From: an uncultured Erythrobacter sp. | GTDB taxonomy: Bacteria; Pseudomonadota; Alphaproteobacteria; Sphingomonadales; Sphingomonadaceae | Direction: 5' to 3' | DNA: 64,000 nt | Assembly: GCA_947495555.1 (NCBI GenBank) | Contig: CANLZI010000002.1 | Location: forward strand, 248,001-312,000 | Shown here: one piece after another, positions 18,474-29,100 of the stretch | Layout of the letters: every line of letters starts with the position of its first letter | Position numbering within the stretch: position 1 is the stretch's first letter | Translations under genes and position numbers: made by a program | Notes under the pieces: generated by a model | The model's database searches: none | What the model saw: only the letters and a program-made list of their open reading frames with translations | What the model was told of the DNA's origin: nothing

Positions 18474-21374
18474 ATGAAAATTTCTACTCAACTTAGACTG
18501 GGCGCTGGTTCGCTGGCCGTCAGTCTCGCACTGGCGTCGGCTCCTGCCTTCGCTCAGGAAGATGTCGCGGCTCCCGCCGAGGCTGAAGACGAAGGTCAGA
18601 TGATCATCGTTACGGGTTCGCGTATCAGCAACCCTAACCTCGAACTTTCCAGCCCAGTTGCGGTTGTCGGCTCTGAAGAGATCGATCTGCGTCAGCAAGG
18701 CAACATCGAGAACGTTCTTCGCGAAATTCCCGGCGTTGTTCCAAGCACAGGTTCAAACCTGAACAATGGTAACGGCGGCAGCACGTTCATCAACTTGCGC
18801 GGTATCGGTTCCAACCGGAACATCACACTGCTCAACAGCACACGCCTTGTGCCAGTTGATCGTACCGGCCGTGTGAACTTGGATATCATTCCTGTTGCTC
18901 TGATCGAACGCGTTGACGTTCTGACCGGTGGTGCTGGCTCCACATATGGTGCCGACGCTATCTCGGGCGTGATCAACTTCATCACCAAGCAAGACTTTGA
19001 AGGCATGGACTTCACGGTCAACAACTCAATCACTGAGCAAGGTGACGCGAACAACTTCCGTGCCGACCTTACGATCGGTGCTAACTTTGACGATGGTCGC
19101 GGTAACGCCGTAATCAGCGTTGGTTACTCTAAGCGTGACCCACTGCGTCAAGGTCAGCGTGACTTCTCGATCGACAACATCAGTGCACGTAGCGGTAACG
19201 CCGGCGGTTCTTCGACAACTGCTCCAACCCGCATCAGCGGCGGTGGTTTCTCGGGCTTCCAACAGATTGATCCAGCCACTGGCAACATCAATCCTGGCTT
19301 CTCACCGTTTAACTACAACCCGTTCAACTACTTCCAGCTGCCACAAGAGCAATTCCGTATCTATGCTCAAGGCAACTACGAAATCGTTGAAGGCATCGAA
19401 GTCTTCTCTGAAGCGATGTTTGTCGACAGTCAGACTGACACCAACGGCGCTCCTTCTGGTTCGTTCGGCTTTGCCGGTCCGATTCCTTTGAGCAACCCGT
19501 TCTTGCAAGACAACACTCGTGACCAACTGTGTGCTGCTGCAAGCATCGCACAAGCTGATTGTGATGCTGCTTCGACTGTTACGGACCCATCGGATCCAAA
19601 CTATCGTGAATTCACGCAGTTTACCTTTGCCCGTCGCTTCATCGAATTCGGTGAGCGTTTGAGCGAACGTACGACCCGTCAGTTCCAAATCAAGGTTGGC
19701 GCGCGCGGTTCGATCACCGATAATCTCAACTTTGAGATCTTCGGCGCTCACGGTGAGAACGAAGTCGTTCGTAAGCAATCTGGTAACGGCCTGAAATCAC
19801 GCCTGATCCAGGCACTGTCGGCTGTTGATCAAAACACCTGTGTAGATCCAACCAATGGATGTGTGCCTTTCAACCTGTTCGGTGAAATCGGCAGCATCAC
19901 TCCTGAAATGCAGGGCTTCCTAGATACCGGTAACCAGCAAGTTCGCACATCGGAACTGTCACAGGTTGGCGGTTACATCGACGGCGACCTGGCTTTGTCT
20001 TCACCTTGGGCTGACCAAGGCGTAAGCTTCGTGCTTGGTGCTGAGTATCGCGACTACACAGCCGGCAATACTGCCGACCTGTTGTCACAAACTCCTGGCG
20101 AAGTTCTGGGTAACGGCGCAGCTGTTCCTGACCTCGTAGGCGTTGGATACGACGTTAAGGAAGCATTCGGCGAGCTGGTTGTTCCACTCGTAGAAGGCAA
20201 GCCTGGCTTTGAAGAGCTGACGCTGCAATTGGGTGGTCGTATTTCTGACTATTCAAGCACCGGCACTGAATACACGTGGAAAGTTGGTGGTACATACTCA
20301 CCAGTTTCTGCGCTTCAGATCCGTGGTAACTACCAACGTGTGACACGTGCACCGAACATTGGTGAGCTGTTCTCGCCACAAGCAACTGGTCTGGGTAACT
20401 TCTCTCAGGATCCTTGTCAGGGCAATATCGCTGGCGATGCAAACCTCGTTGCGGTTTGTTTGGCTCAGGGTGCACCAGCTGCTTCGATCGGGAACATCAT
20501 TCCTGACCCGGCTGCTCAAGGTAACGTTACCACTGGTGGTAACCCTAACCTTGGCGCAGAAGATGCAACCACCTGGACAATCGGTGCGGTCTTCCGTCCC
20601 GACTTTGCTCCTGGACTGTCTTTGACTGTTGATTACTACAACATCAAAGTTACGGGCGCGATCACCAACCCGACAGAAGACGATCTGTTTGCATCATGCT
20701 TTGGCGCCGCCTTTGCTACGGCACCTTCGGTAACAGCTGCTTCGGCATCTGATCCGGCATGTACCAGCATTCGTCGTAACCCAATCACGGGTAACCTGTT
20801 TGGCGACGTGGCAATCACACCAGGCTTGCCTCAGGTTCTTTCGAACTTGGGTCAGATCACGACTGATGGTGTTGATCTGACGATCAACTATCGCAAGGAC
20901 TTTGACTTCGCGACTTGGACCTCGAGCTTTAACGGCAACTGGACCAACAGCAGCAAATTCCAAGCGACACCAAGCGGTCTGAACCGTGAGTGTGTTGGTT
21001 TCTACAGCTCTAACTGTGCATCCATCCAGCCTGAGTTCTCCTCAAGCTGGCGGAACACTCTGACATTTGACGATATGTCTGTGTCATTGTTCCACCGCTG
21101 GATCGACGCGGTTGAAGTGGAGCCATTGGTTGCAACCAACTTCCTGGAGCAATTCCAGACTGCTGGTTCAGAGCACTACTTTGATCTGACGCTTGCTGTT
21201 GATCCAACAGAAAATCTGAAACTGATCTTCGGTGCTCAGAACATTCTGGACAACAAGCCTCCGTTCACAGGTAGCAGCATCGGCGCCACCGGATTTAACT
21301 CCGGTAACACCTTCCCATCTACATATGATGTGTTGGGTCGCCGTTACTCGGCAACTGCAAGGCTGCGTTTCTAA
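18474..21374 (+). CDS. TonB-dependent receptor (Oar-like/peptide-type plug)
   Basis: Signal peptide MKISTQLRLGAGSLAVSLALASAPAFAQ, TonB box-like IIVTGSRISNPNLELSSPV, plug VLREIPGVVP..., C-terminal aromatic end RRYSATARLRF. Confidence 0.93.
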   Translation: MKISTQLRLGAGSLAVSLALASAPAFAQEDVAAPAEAEDEGQMIIVTGSRISNPNLELSSPVAVVGSEEIDLRQQGNIENVLREIPGVVPSTGSNLNNGNGGSTFINLRGIGSNRNITLLNSTRLVPVDRTGRVNLDIIPVALIERVDVLTGGAGSTYGADAISGVINFITKQDFEGMDFTVNNSITEQGDANNFRADLTIGANFDDGRGNAVISVGYSKRDPLRQGQRDFSIDNISARSGNAGGSSTTAPTRISGGGFSGFQQIDPATGNINPGFSPFNYNPFNYFQLPQEQFRIYAQGNYEIVEGIEVFSEAMFVDSQTDTNGAPSGSFGFAGPIPLSNPFLQDNTRDQLCAAASIAQADCDAASTVTDPSDPNYREFTQFTFARRFIEFGERLSERTTRQFQIKVGARGSITDNLNFEIFGAHGENEVVRKQSGNGLKSRLIQALSAVDQNTCVDPTNGCVPFNLFGEIGSITPEMQGFLDTGNQQVRTSELSQVGGYIDGDLALSSPWADQGVSFVLGAEYRDYTAGNTADLLSQTPGEVLGNGAAVPDLVGVGYDVKEAFGELVVPLVEGKPGFEELTLQLGGRISDYSSTGTEYTWKVGGTYSPVSALQIRGNYQRVTRAPNIGELFSPQATGLGNFSQDPCQGNIAGDANLVAVCLAQGAPAASIGNIIPDPAAQGNVTTGGNPNLGAEDATTWTIGAVFRPDFAPGLSLTVDYYNIKVTGAITNPTEDDLFASCFGAAFATAPSVTAASASDPACTSIRRNPITGNLFGDVAITPGLPQVLSNLGQITTDGVDLTINYRKDFDFATWTSSFNGNWTNSSKFQATPSGLNRECVGFYSSNCASIQPEFSSSWRNTLTFDDMSVSLFHRWIDAVEVEPLVATNFLEQFQTAGSEHYFDLTLAVDPTENLKLIFGAQNILDNKPPFTGSSIGATGFNSGNTFPSTYDVLGRRYSATARLRF

Positions 21375-21400
21375 TAGCTAACGCAACTTAGCTTATAAGG

Positions 21401-21436
21401 GAGCAGGCCAGCATTGCTGGTCTGCTCCTTTTTTAT
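21401..21436 (+). terminator. Rho-independent terminator after TonB receptor
   Basis: GGAGCAGGCCAGCATTGCTGGTCTGCTCC followed by TTTTTT. Confidence 0.9.
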
Positions 21437-22359
21437 TGTGCGGCCTTTTGTCCGTTGATGGCCCAGGCAATGGGCTGACCTTCGCTCTTCAACATCATCG
21501 GGAATCGGGCATCAACCTGAAGCCCGACGGACAAGAGCTGCTTTTCCAGCAATGCCATTCCAGCGTCATCCTTCGACGCAGCGATCATCGCTCGAATACG
21601 GGTCATTTCCTGAGTCGATTGCTTATTCAGTTGGGCAATGATGCTGCGGCAAACGGGTACAGGCTTATCGGCCCCGATAGTCAGCGTTTGCAGCACTGCG
21701 TGAGCGAACTCATTCGCCACTGAATATTGGCCAAATTTCAGACCTGCCGACTGGGCAATGGCTTGAAATCCAGCGGGAACCATATTCCCCAGCATTTGCC
21801 GGGAACGTAAATAGGCATCCGCTTTTGCGATAAGCTGCTGATCTTCCAACGCCCAGGCCAACTGCTCTGCCCTCGCCTTGTTTATGGCATGGATTGGGCT
21901 GCCGCTATGATGGACAACAAACGCAAAAACACCCGTCGACAACAAGGCTCTCGAAATCTCAGCAGCGATCCGCTCGGTGTTGCCATATTCAATCCCGAAC
22001 CGGCTTACGAAGGCAGCGATTGAGCTTTCGCCAAAGGGCAAATCCTCCATATCAACATTGGGCCGCAATTTGATGTGTTTGGGCGCAGTGGGCAAAGTCT
22101 TGCTGTAATCCACGCCGGTCAACTTTAAATCCTTCCGGATCCGATGGATTTGTTGCAGAACACCGCCGTCGCCTGTCGCAAGATCGACAATCCGGGCCTT
22201 TCGCGGAAGATTGGCCAGCGCAGCTTTCCAAAATTCCAGCTGCAGCTCGACGATTTCTGGAGTGGAATCTGGGAGGCATCCGATTGAGCCGCTGTCCCGG
22301 CCATCGGTCCAGTAGTTTTCCCAAGCGTGCTTCATCACGCCATGATTGCTATTTACCAT
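21433..22359 (-). CDS. Class I SAM-dependent methyltransferase
   Basis: RKARIVDLATGDGGVLQQIHRIRKDLKLTGVDYSKTLP, NVDMEDLPFGESSIAAFVSRFGIEYG. Start uncertain (ATGs at 22359 and 22335). Confidence 0.8.
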   Translation of the reverse strand: MVNSNHGVMKHAWENYWTDGRDSGSIGCLPDSTPEIVELQLEFWKAALANLPRKARIVDLATGDGGVLQQIHRIRKDLKLTGVDYSKTLPTAPKHIKLRPNVDMEDLPFGESSIAAFVSRFGIEYGNTERIAAEISRALLSTGVFAFVVHHSGSPIHAINKARAEQLAWALEDQQLIAKADAYLRSRQMLGNMVPAGFQAIAQSAGLKFGQYSVANEFAHAVLQTLTIGADKPVPVCRSIIAQLNKQSTQEMTRIRAMIAASKDDAGMALLEKQLLSVGLQVDARFPMMLKSEGQPIAWAINGQKAAQ

Positions 22360-22497
22360 TGGATGACATCCGATCCCCAGCAAGGATTATTTTCGCCCCT
22401 AGACAGTTGGCGCCTTGGGTTGTGCTCGTCACGATAGTGGATCTGCCTATTTGGCCAAATCCGCTAGTCACACGCGAGCGCAAAGATCGCTCTCTGC

Positions 22498-23046
22498 TTA
22501 TCGCAGGCGCTTGACCGAGAGGCTTCCTTTCCGGTCGCCGATTTTGAGTCGGAAACCGCCGAAGCCCGATTTTGAGATAACAATTTTCATCCCCGCTCGA
22601 GGCGACCGCCCGAGGCTGTTCGGTCTCGTCTCTTGCCAAATCTGACCGTTCTTGAGAACAAATATGCGTTTCTTCGAGGCGTTCCCAACATAGAAATCAA
22701 CCAATTCAGATTCGATCTGATTGGGTTCCAACTCGTTGCGTTGATCCTGACGTTCCTGAACCAGTTCAGCATCGTTCTCGGTCACTTCTGCATCTTTCTC
22801 CGCGATTTCAAACGCGGACAGTCCGAAGTCGTCGCGCGTTCTGGCTCGCCGCTGGTCCCTATTCGTGACGGCCAAATTCTTCGCCTGTACCAGTGCCTCA
22901 TCAAAGCAGGCCAATCGCTGAGTAGGGTCTGACAGGCCTTCACACTTTGCAAACGGCTCCAGCGCAACCTCTTCAGGCGATTGAGCATTGGCAGTTGTTG
23001 CGATCATGCCTCCAAAAAAGGCGATGGTTGCCAAACACTTTGTCAT
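22498..23046 (-). CDS. Putative periplasmic protein of unknown function (Cys pair; C-terminal VLKNGQIWQ motif)
   Basis: Signal peptide ...IATTANAQS; CEGLSDPTQRLACFDEAL; C-terminal basic beta-rich region IFVLKNGQIWQETR. Confidence 0.65.
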   Translation of the reverse strand: MTKCLATIAFFGGMIATTANAQSPEEVALEPFAKCEGLSDPTQRLACFDEALVQAKNLAVTNRDQRRARTRDDFGLSAFEIAEKDAEVTENDAELVQERQDQRNELEPNQIESELVDFYVGNASKKRIFVLKNGQIWQETRPNSLGRSPRAGMKIVISKSGFGGFRLKIGDRKGSLSVKRLR

Positions 23047-23210
23047 CGTACTGTTCTTTCTATCTTTATGCTCGAGCGGCAATTCTAAGCGGGTGATGAT
23101 AGTGAATGCCTTATTGGGGATGGATTCCAACCTCTGCGCTGTCTGGTTATGATGCTACCGACAGGCAGTGCGCCTTGCAACTAGGCCCCTTGTCTCGTCT
23201 CCACAAAGAG

Positions 23211-23242
23211 AAAAGGGCCCGCCGTTATGGCGAGCCCTTTTT
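23211..23242 (-). terminator. Rho-independent terminator after S9 peptidase
   Basis: Minus strand AGGGCTCGCCATAACGGCGGGCCCTTTT; lies just downstream of the S9 peptidase stop. Confidence 0.75.
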
Positions 23243-23268
23243 GTTTGATCGTTATGAGCGTCGGAGGC

Positions 23269-25281
23269 TTAAAGCCCGCCCGGCCCGCAATCGTTCTCGA
23301 GGAAGTCGAGTATTTTGGCATTGATAGCCTGTTGGTGCTTAAACATATGAGTGGTCGAGAAGTGGTCGGCACCTTCCAATGTCAAATACTGAGCATTGGT
23401 CTTACCGGCCTTCTCCATCGCCTTTTTGAAATCTTCCATATGATAATACATCACACGGCGATCATCATCAGGGTGGATCATCAGCAACGGAATGTCCGCG
23501 TTTGCAACCTTGTCAATCGGGTTCACACCGATCATCCCACGACGCTGTGACCAATCGTCGAGCGCAGTTGGCGAGTTCACCCCACGGCGGCCCTTGTATT
23601 GCTTCTCTGCATCGGCAACCGCAGCGCCAGCGATTGAACACTGATAGAGGCCATTTGCCCGCGTGAGAGCATAAAGCGCAGCCTGGCCACCATAAGACCA
23701 ACCCATGAAAGCGACACGATCTGGATCGACCAGTCCCTGATCAATCAGGTATTTGACGCCATCGTCCTTGTCATCCTGCATCGCCAGGCCATGCTCGCCA
23801 TAACCAGCGTCAAAGTGCTTCTTGCCCCAACCCGTCGAGATACGGTTCTGCGGCGCCAAGACCATATAGCCGGCGTTTGCAAGCATCTGGCCCCACTCGT
23901 CATACAGGACCATGCCGTTAACGTGGGGGCCACCATTGTGCTGCACAACAAGTGGGAAAGGACCTTCGCCCTTGGGCACCGTAACATAGGCGGGGATTTC
24001 CAGACCGTCGCGCGCCTTGTAGCGGATATATTTGACTTCCGACAATTGCTCTGGCGCGATCAGAGGGTTGCGGCTGCCCAGCTTCGCCATCTGACCATCT
24101 TTCACCAGCCAGAATGAACCTGGATCGCGTGGTCCGATATTGTTGACGACCATCGTATTCCCATCGCGTGAGCGACTGGTAATACGAACATAATGCGCAT
24201 TAGGAATTTGGGCTTCCAGCGCTTCGTAAAGTGCTTTTTCTTCCTCGTCGAACCAATGCCGTTGCGGCTTGGCGCCGGGATAGCGGACAGCAACCAATTT
24301 GTTGTTGCCAGGGATCGAGTGCGTCTGGATTGCGGTGATATCAGCATCGGGCGCTTCGAACAGTTTTTTAACAAAGCGTCCGTTGGCAATATCATATTCC
24401 CACAGCGCCGCCTTATCATCACCATCCGCGTTCCAAATGAGATACGCCATGTTCGGATCTTCGGTGCTGCGGATTGCTTGCCCGACAAAACCACTCAAGA
24501 ACCGATAGAGGTTTTCATGCTCGTCCAGATCATAAGTCAGGCCGGCAGCGGGGCTACCCCACGAACCATCCCCGATCTGGCGGAAGAAGGTCTTATTCTC
24601 GTTTGATCCTTGCTCAATGCGCTGGCTCATGAACGGGTTACCGTCGCCATCGAAGATCGCACTGCGGAAATTCTCGCTGCCCTTTAGCATCAAGCTGCGG
24701 CTGCCGGACCTCAAATTCACTTTGTAATAGGCGCGCGGTCGCACAGCGGCGAAGGGGTCCACACCGGTTGGGTCGGCTACTGCGTTACCGGCTGATACGA
24801 GAATGTGGTTCGGCTCGTTTGGAAGGGTGCTTTCCAGTCCGAAGTTGCCGTCAACCTCGCTAAATTTGTTGGTCTCAAGATCGTAGAACAAAGACTTGTA
24901 AGACCGGATATCTTCCTCGGGCCGCTTCACCGACTTGCGTACAACCTTCCAGGCATTGCCGAAGATGTGCCGATCGCTCACCCAGCCCGCCGTGAATATC
25001 TCCATCGGATCCGCATTCAGACGACGCAGCGGTTTCGACATGTCATCGGTTTTATAGATCTCCATGACATATTCGCCTTCGCGGCTCTCCACCTTGTGGA
25101 CCAACAGGTGTTTGCCATCGGGCGATACCGAAACGCTATTTACAACGCTGCGTAACGACCAGACGTCGATCGGCACGCGCTGTTCCGACTGGGCAACAGC
25201 TGGCGTGATTGGCAGGGCTGTTGCACCGAGCGTTGCGACGCCAGCCATTGCGGCAAGGAGGGAGGCTTTAAAAGTCTGCAT
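23269..25281 (-). CDS. S9 family peptidase (prolyl oligopeptidase/acylaminoacyl peptidase-like), exported
   Basis: Signal MQTFKASLLAAMAGVATLGATALPITPAVAQ; FMGWSYGGQAALYALTRANGLYQC (GWSYGG nucleophile), late GADHF His region. Confidence 0.93.
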   Translation of the reverse strand: MQTFKASLLAAMAGVATLGATALPITPAVAQSEQRVPIDVWSLRSVVNSVSVSPDGKHLLVHKVESREGEYVMEIYKTDDMSKPLRRLNADPMEIFTAGWVSDRHIFGNAWKVVRKSVKRPEEDIRSYKSLFYDLETNKFSEVDGNFGLESTLPNEPNHILVSAGNAVADPTGVDPFAAVRPRAYYKVNLRSGSRSLMLKGSENFRSAIFDGDGNPFMSQRIEQGSNENKTFFRQIGDGSWGSPAAGLTYDLDEHENLYRFLSGFVGQAIRSTEDPNMAYLIWNADGDDKAALWEYDIANGRFVKKLFEAPDADITAIQTHSIPGNNKLVAVRYPGAKPQRHWFDEEEKALYEALEAQIPNAHYVRITSRSRDGNTMVVNNIGPRDPGSFWLVKDGQMAKLGSRNPLIAPEQLSEVKYIRYKARDGLEIPAYVTVPKGEGPFPLVVQHNGGPHVNGMVLYDEWGQMLANAGYMVLAPQNRISTGWGKKHFDAGYGEHGLAMQDDKDDGVKYLIDQGLVDPDRVAFMGWSYGGQAALYALTRANGLYQCSIAGAAVADAEKQYKGRRGVNSPTALDDWSQRRGMIGVNPIDKVANADIPLLMIHPDDDRRVMYYHMEDFKKAMEKAGKTNAQYLTLEGADHFSTTHMFKHQQAINAKILDFLENDCGPGGL

Positions 25282-25324
25282 GATTGGTCTCTCTGGGTGA
25301 GTCTGCGATCTTAAGATTAATACA

Positions 25325-25362
25325 AAAAAGCGGCCCCATAACAAGTGTATGGGACCGCTTTC
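25325..25362 (-). terminator. Rho-independent terminator after second TonB receptor
   Basis: Minus strand AAGCGGTCCCATACACTTGTTATGGGGCCGCTTTTTTG. Confidence 0.8.
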
Positions 25363-25389
25363 TTGATAGTAAGGTTAGTATGAACAGAC

Positions 25390-28300
25390 TTAGAACGTCT
25401 TGCGAACCGAAGCGAAGAACTCACGTCCATCGATGCTGTAGGCGTTACCCAAAGCGCGGTTTGCAAAGCAGTTAAAGTTGCCTGGACCTTCATTACAATC
25501 AACCAGCGGCGGTGCGCGGTCAAAGATGTTGGTCACACCAACGCGGATCGTCCAGCTGTCATCGCGATAGCGAATGGAGGCTGCATGCTCGTAATAAGCA
25601 TTGGCAAAGCCTACGTCCCGGCAGAAGATACCGTCGCCGGCGACATTGCCGCTAGCGCTACCGCCACCCAGACAGGTGTTGCCGAGGAAGCCGGTTGGAT
25701 TTCCATCAGGTCCGTTACCGAAGGCGTCAGACAGCGGATCAATTCCTGGTGCAGATTGCTCGACTGGACCAACATAGCGGGTCTGCCAAGTGAACAGGAA
25801 TTTATCAACTTCAGCTGTGAACGTTGTGCGACCGGTCCATTTGGGGAAACCAAACTCGCCAGCATCTTCGTCAAATGATGCCACACCTGAATCATCGATA
25901 AAGATATTGCTACGCTCGATCAGGTGGTTGGCCTGAATTTCAAGGCCGAGATCAACCAGATTGCCGAACAGGCTAACTTCTTTGCTGAAGTCTGCGTTGA
26001 TATCCAGACCACGGACCAATTCTTGGTTCAGGTTGATGAACCCGGAGTTGATGTCTGAAACCAGAAGACGTGTGGAAGCCAGTGTGTCGTAACCGATCCG
26101 GTCACAGAACTGGCTACGGATGCCATCATCGCGCGTGAAGCAGTCATTGATAATGAACTGCGAGCTTGGCTCGATGATCGAGTCTTTCACCTTGATGTCG
26201 TAATAGTTGACGTTGAGAGCAACATCATAACCGTCACCAAATGTCTCTTCGAAGGCAAAGCCAGCCGTGATCGAACGAGACGTTTCCGGATTGAGATCAA
26301 GTGTACCACCTGAAATCGCTTCAGCACTGGTCGTCTGGATCGGTGGGAAGGCAATCGTTGGATCGTTGGCGTCAAAGCCGATGCCGACAACCGTAGGATC
26401 GCGTCCTTCACGGATGCAGTTATCTAGCGTTGTTGTTTCACGTGTATCCAAGCTAGCGTCATAGGCACCGTTGATAAACGCGGCGTCAGGAACGGCGCAC
26501 GGATCGAATACCGTCGGGAAGCCTGTTTGACCGGCCAGGAAGTTTTCACGCAAGTTCGGCGCACGGAACGACGTACCATACGTGACTTTCAACAGCAGCG
26601 AGTCGATCGGACGCCAGCCACCCTTGATGGAGTAGGTTCCGTTCGTGCCGTAGAATTCCTCGTCAGTGATACGGCCAGCAATATCGACAGAAAGTTCGCG
26701 CACCCAAGGCTTGTCAGCCTGTAGTGGGATCGAAATTTCGCCGAATGCTTCTTTCAGTTCCTTGCTACCAACAGCGCCACGGTCGGCGAAGAAGGCAAAG
26801 AACAAGCCGTTTGAGGCAACATCGTTCGGAGTAGAGTTGATGCTATCCTTACGATATTCAGCACCGAACACGGCACCGACTGGTCCAGCAGGCAATTCGA
26901 ACAAATCACCCGTTACATACGCTGAAAGCAGCGTTTGCTCATAGGTGGTGTCGAAACTACGAACGCCAAACAGATAATCACGTTCTGCTTGCGTTTCGAA
27001 ATCACCGATAGCTTGGCCAAGGACGCTGTCAGCAAACAGGTTTACTGGAACACAACCTTGCGTCAGGTCACCCAGAGCTGCACCTGGATTGGCAAGGCCG
27101 CTGGCGTCACAAGCTGTAATGCCCTGCGGGTCACCAAAGAATGTGAAGACGTCGAGGTTCTGATCGTAGTCATCAGCAATTCCGTCGCCATTGTTATCGA
27201 AGACGCCGTCGCCGTCATAATCGGCTGTAGGGTCAAGACCCAGCGCGAATGCCAGCTTGTCTTCACGGATACCGGTACGGATCGAGCTACCTTCGGACCG
27301 TGAGTAGACACCCGACACTTCGAAGGTCCAGCTCGAACCGATGAATGGAAGGTCACCACGAACACCGAGGACACCGCGATATTGCTCTTGCGTTACGTCG
27401 ACATTGTTACGGTCACCGCGAATACTAAAGATTGGCGAAACCGGAAGTGCAAAGCCGCCACCAAGTCCGCTGCCGAATGTAGCATTCTCTGCAGCACGGC
27501 AGTCAACGCCGTTAGGGTTGGTGATGAAGTTACAAGGGTTGAAGGCGTTCAGATCGGGAACCGATGGGAACACCTGACCAGTACCTGTGTTCGAAGAGAA
27601 AATCTCCGCACGGGTATAAAGCGCTTCAAAGAATGGCGTGATGTTGGCTTCACCTGGGAAGGTGTATTCGCCGTAAGCCATTACGTTGTAGAGCTTTTGC
27701 TCACTAATCAACGTGGCATCAAGATCAGCTGCGTTGGTGTTCACATCCTGGAAGTCAACGTCACGAATGCCGTCATTGTTGGCATCAACGTCGAACGCAG
27801 GGATACCAGCAGATGAGAATGTGGACTCGTTGAAGTTAGGAATACCGGTGTTTGAATTACCATTCTGGTAATACACCGAACCCAAGTTCGTGAACGGGAT
27901 AAAGATACGTCCCGAAATGCCCGTGATCACACAGGGGCTTTCCGAAACCGATACGCCTGGCGTACGATTTTGAACAACAGCGTTATCGCGCTTGTTAACC
28001 GTCAGGATGTTTCCGTTCTGGTCAATCTCGTAGTTTGTTTCGCATCCGGAAAGGAAGCTACGATCACGCAGGCGAATTTCGTCACGAACGCGATACTCAC
28101 CACCAATGCCGAAGAAGGCACGGTCGGTGTTGAAGCCCCAGGCAGCGCTGACTGTGTAGTCGTTGCCGCCACCTTCTTCGTTCAAATTGCCGCTTGCAAA
28201 CAGCTCAAGACCGTCAAAGTCTTTGCGCAAGATAATGTTACCAACGCCGGCAACAGCGTCCGAACCGTAAACCGAAGACGCGCCGTCAAGCAGCAGGTCG

Positions 28301-28824
28301 TAACGGTCAATCAGCGATGCAGGCAGCAAGTTGATTGATGGGTTCGTTGGAGCACCTTCAACACCAGCAGGTGCCATGCGGCGGCCGTTGATCAACAGCA
28401 ATGTGCGGTCGGCACCAAGGCCACGCAGGTTGATTGTCTCAGAACCAGGTCCGTTGTCGAGAACAAAGCCCTGGAAGGTTGCGTCGATTTGCACACCAGC
28501 GGCCGATTCAGAACGCTGCAGGATTTGCGCCGGGTCAAACGCACCAACATTGGACGATTGATCGGTTGTGATAACCTGAAGCGGTGAAATGCTGTTGAAC
28601 GTGCTCTTGCGAATACGCGAACCGGTTACCGTGATGGCCCCCTGGTCCGAAGTAGCGCCATCAGCACCCGTCGTGATGTCAACGGTTTCTTCTTCCGCTT
28701 CTTCAACAACTTCTTCAGCTGGCTCTTCAGCGTCTTGCGCGAGAGCTGGTGCGCCAACAACCAATGCGAGCGCTGAAACAGAAAGAGCGAGGCCCTTCAC
28801 AGTATTTTTTTGGAACGTTTTCAT
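25390..28824 (-). CDS. TonB-dependent receptor, 1144 aa
   Basis: Signal MKTFQKNTVKGLALSVSALALVVGAPALAQ; acidic linker; ITVTGSRIRKSTFNSISPLQVITT; NLRGLGADRTLLLINGRRMAP; C-terminal FFASVRKTF. Confidence 0.95.
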   Translation of the reverse strand: MKTFQKNTVKGLALSVSALALVVGAPALAQDAEEPAEEVVEEAEEETVDITTGADGATSDQGAITVTGSRIRKSTFNSISPLQVITTDQSSNVGAFDPAQILQRSESAAGVQIDATFQGFVLDNGPGSETINLRGLGADRTLLLINGRRMAPAGVEGAPTNPSINLLPASLIDRYDLLLDGASSVYGSDAVAGVGNIILRKDFDGLELFASGNLNEEGGGNDYTVSAAWGFNTDRAFFGIGGEYRVRDEIRLRDRSFLSGCETNYEIDQNGNILTVNKRDNAVVQNRTPGVSVSESPCVITGISGRIFIPFTNLGSVYYQNGNSNTGIPNFNESTFSSAGIPAFDVDANNDGIRDVDFQDVNTNAADLDATLISEQKLYNVMAYGEYTFPGEANITPFFEALYTRAEIFSSNTGTGQVFPSVPDLNAFNPCNFITNPNGVDCRAAENATFGSGLGGGFALPVSPIFSIRGDRNNVDVTQEQYRGVLGVRGDLPFIGSSWTFEVSGVYSRSEGSSIRTGIREDKLAFALGLDPTADYDGDGVFDNNGDGIADDYDQNLDVFTFFGDPQGITACDASGLANPGAALGDLTQGCVPVNLFADSVLGQAIGDFETQAERDYLFGVRSFDTTYEQTLLSAYVTGDLFELPAGPVGAVFGAEYRKDSINSTPNDVASNGLFFAFFADRGAVGSKELKEAFGEISIPLQADKPWVRELSVDIAGRITDEEFYGTNGTYSIKGGWRPIDSLLLKVTYGTSFRAPNLRENFLAGQTGFPTVFDPCAVPDAAFINGAYDASLDTRETTTLDNCIREGRDPTVVGIGFDANDPTIAFPPIQTTSAEAISGGTLDLNPETSRSITAGFAFEETFGDGYDVALNVNYYDIKVKDSIIEPSSQFIINDCFTRDDGIRSQFCDRIGYDTLASTRLLVSDINSGFINLNQELVRGLDINADFSKEVSLFGNLVDLGLEIQANHLIERSNIFIDDSGVASFDEDAGEFGFPKWTGRTTFTAEVDKFLFTWQTRYVGPVEQSAPGIDPLSDAFGNGPDGNPTGFLGNTCLGGGSASGNVAGDGIFCRDVGFANAYYEHAASIRYRDDSWTIRVGVTNIFDRAPPLVDCNEGPGNFNCFANRALGNAYSIDGREFFASVRKTF

Positions 28825-29100
28825 TAAAGACTCCAGTTAGACAACCAGAATCGGGTTCAGAAAAAGATTCGCTTATTGGAAAAAAACGCCAGTCCCCTCA
28901 GCGCCTTAGACCCAAGACAGTCCCTCTGATTGCAACCCAATCCCCATTAGGAACGGGTTTAGTGACCCAGCAGTGCTCAGATGTCAAAGCACCCGGTTAC
29001 GATTTCAACTATCTACCTGGACATGTGTTGCGCAATTCACACAATCGCTCTGCAGCGATGGTGGCGGAAAAGGTGGGCGCTGCACCCATCCCGCCCCACT

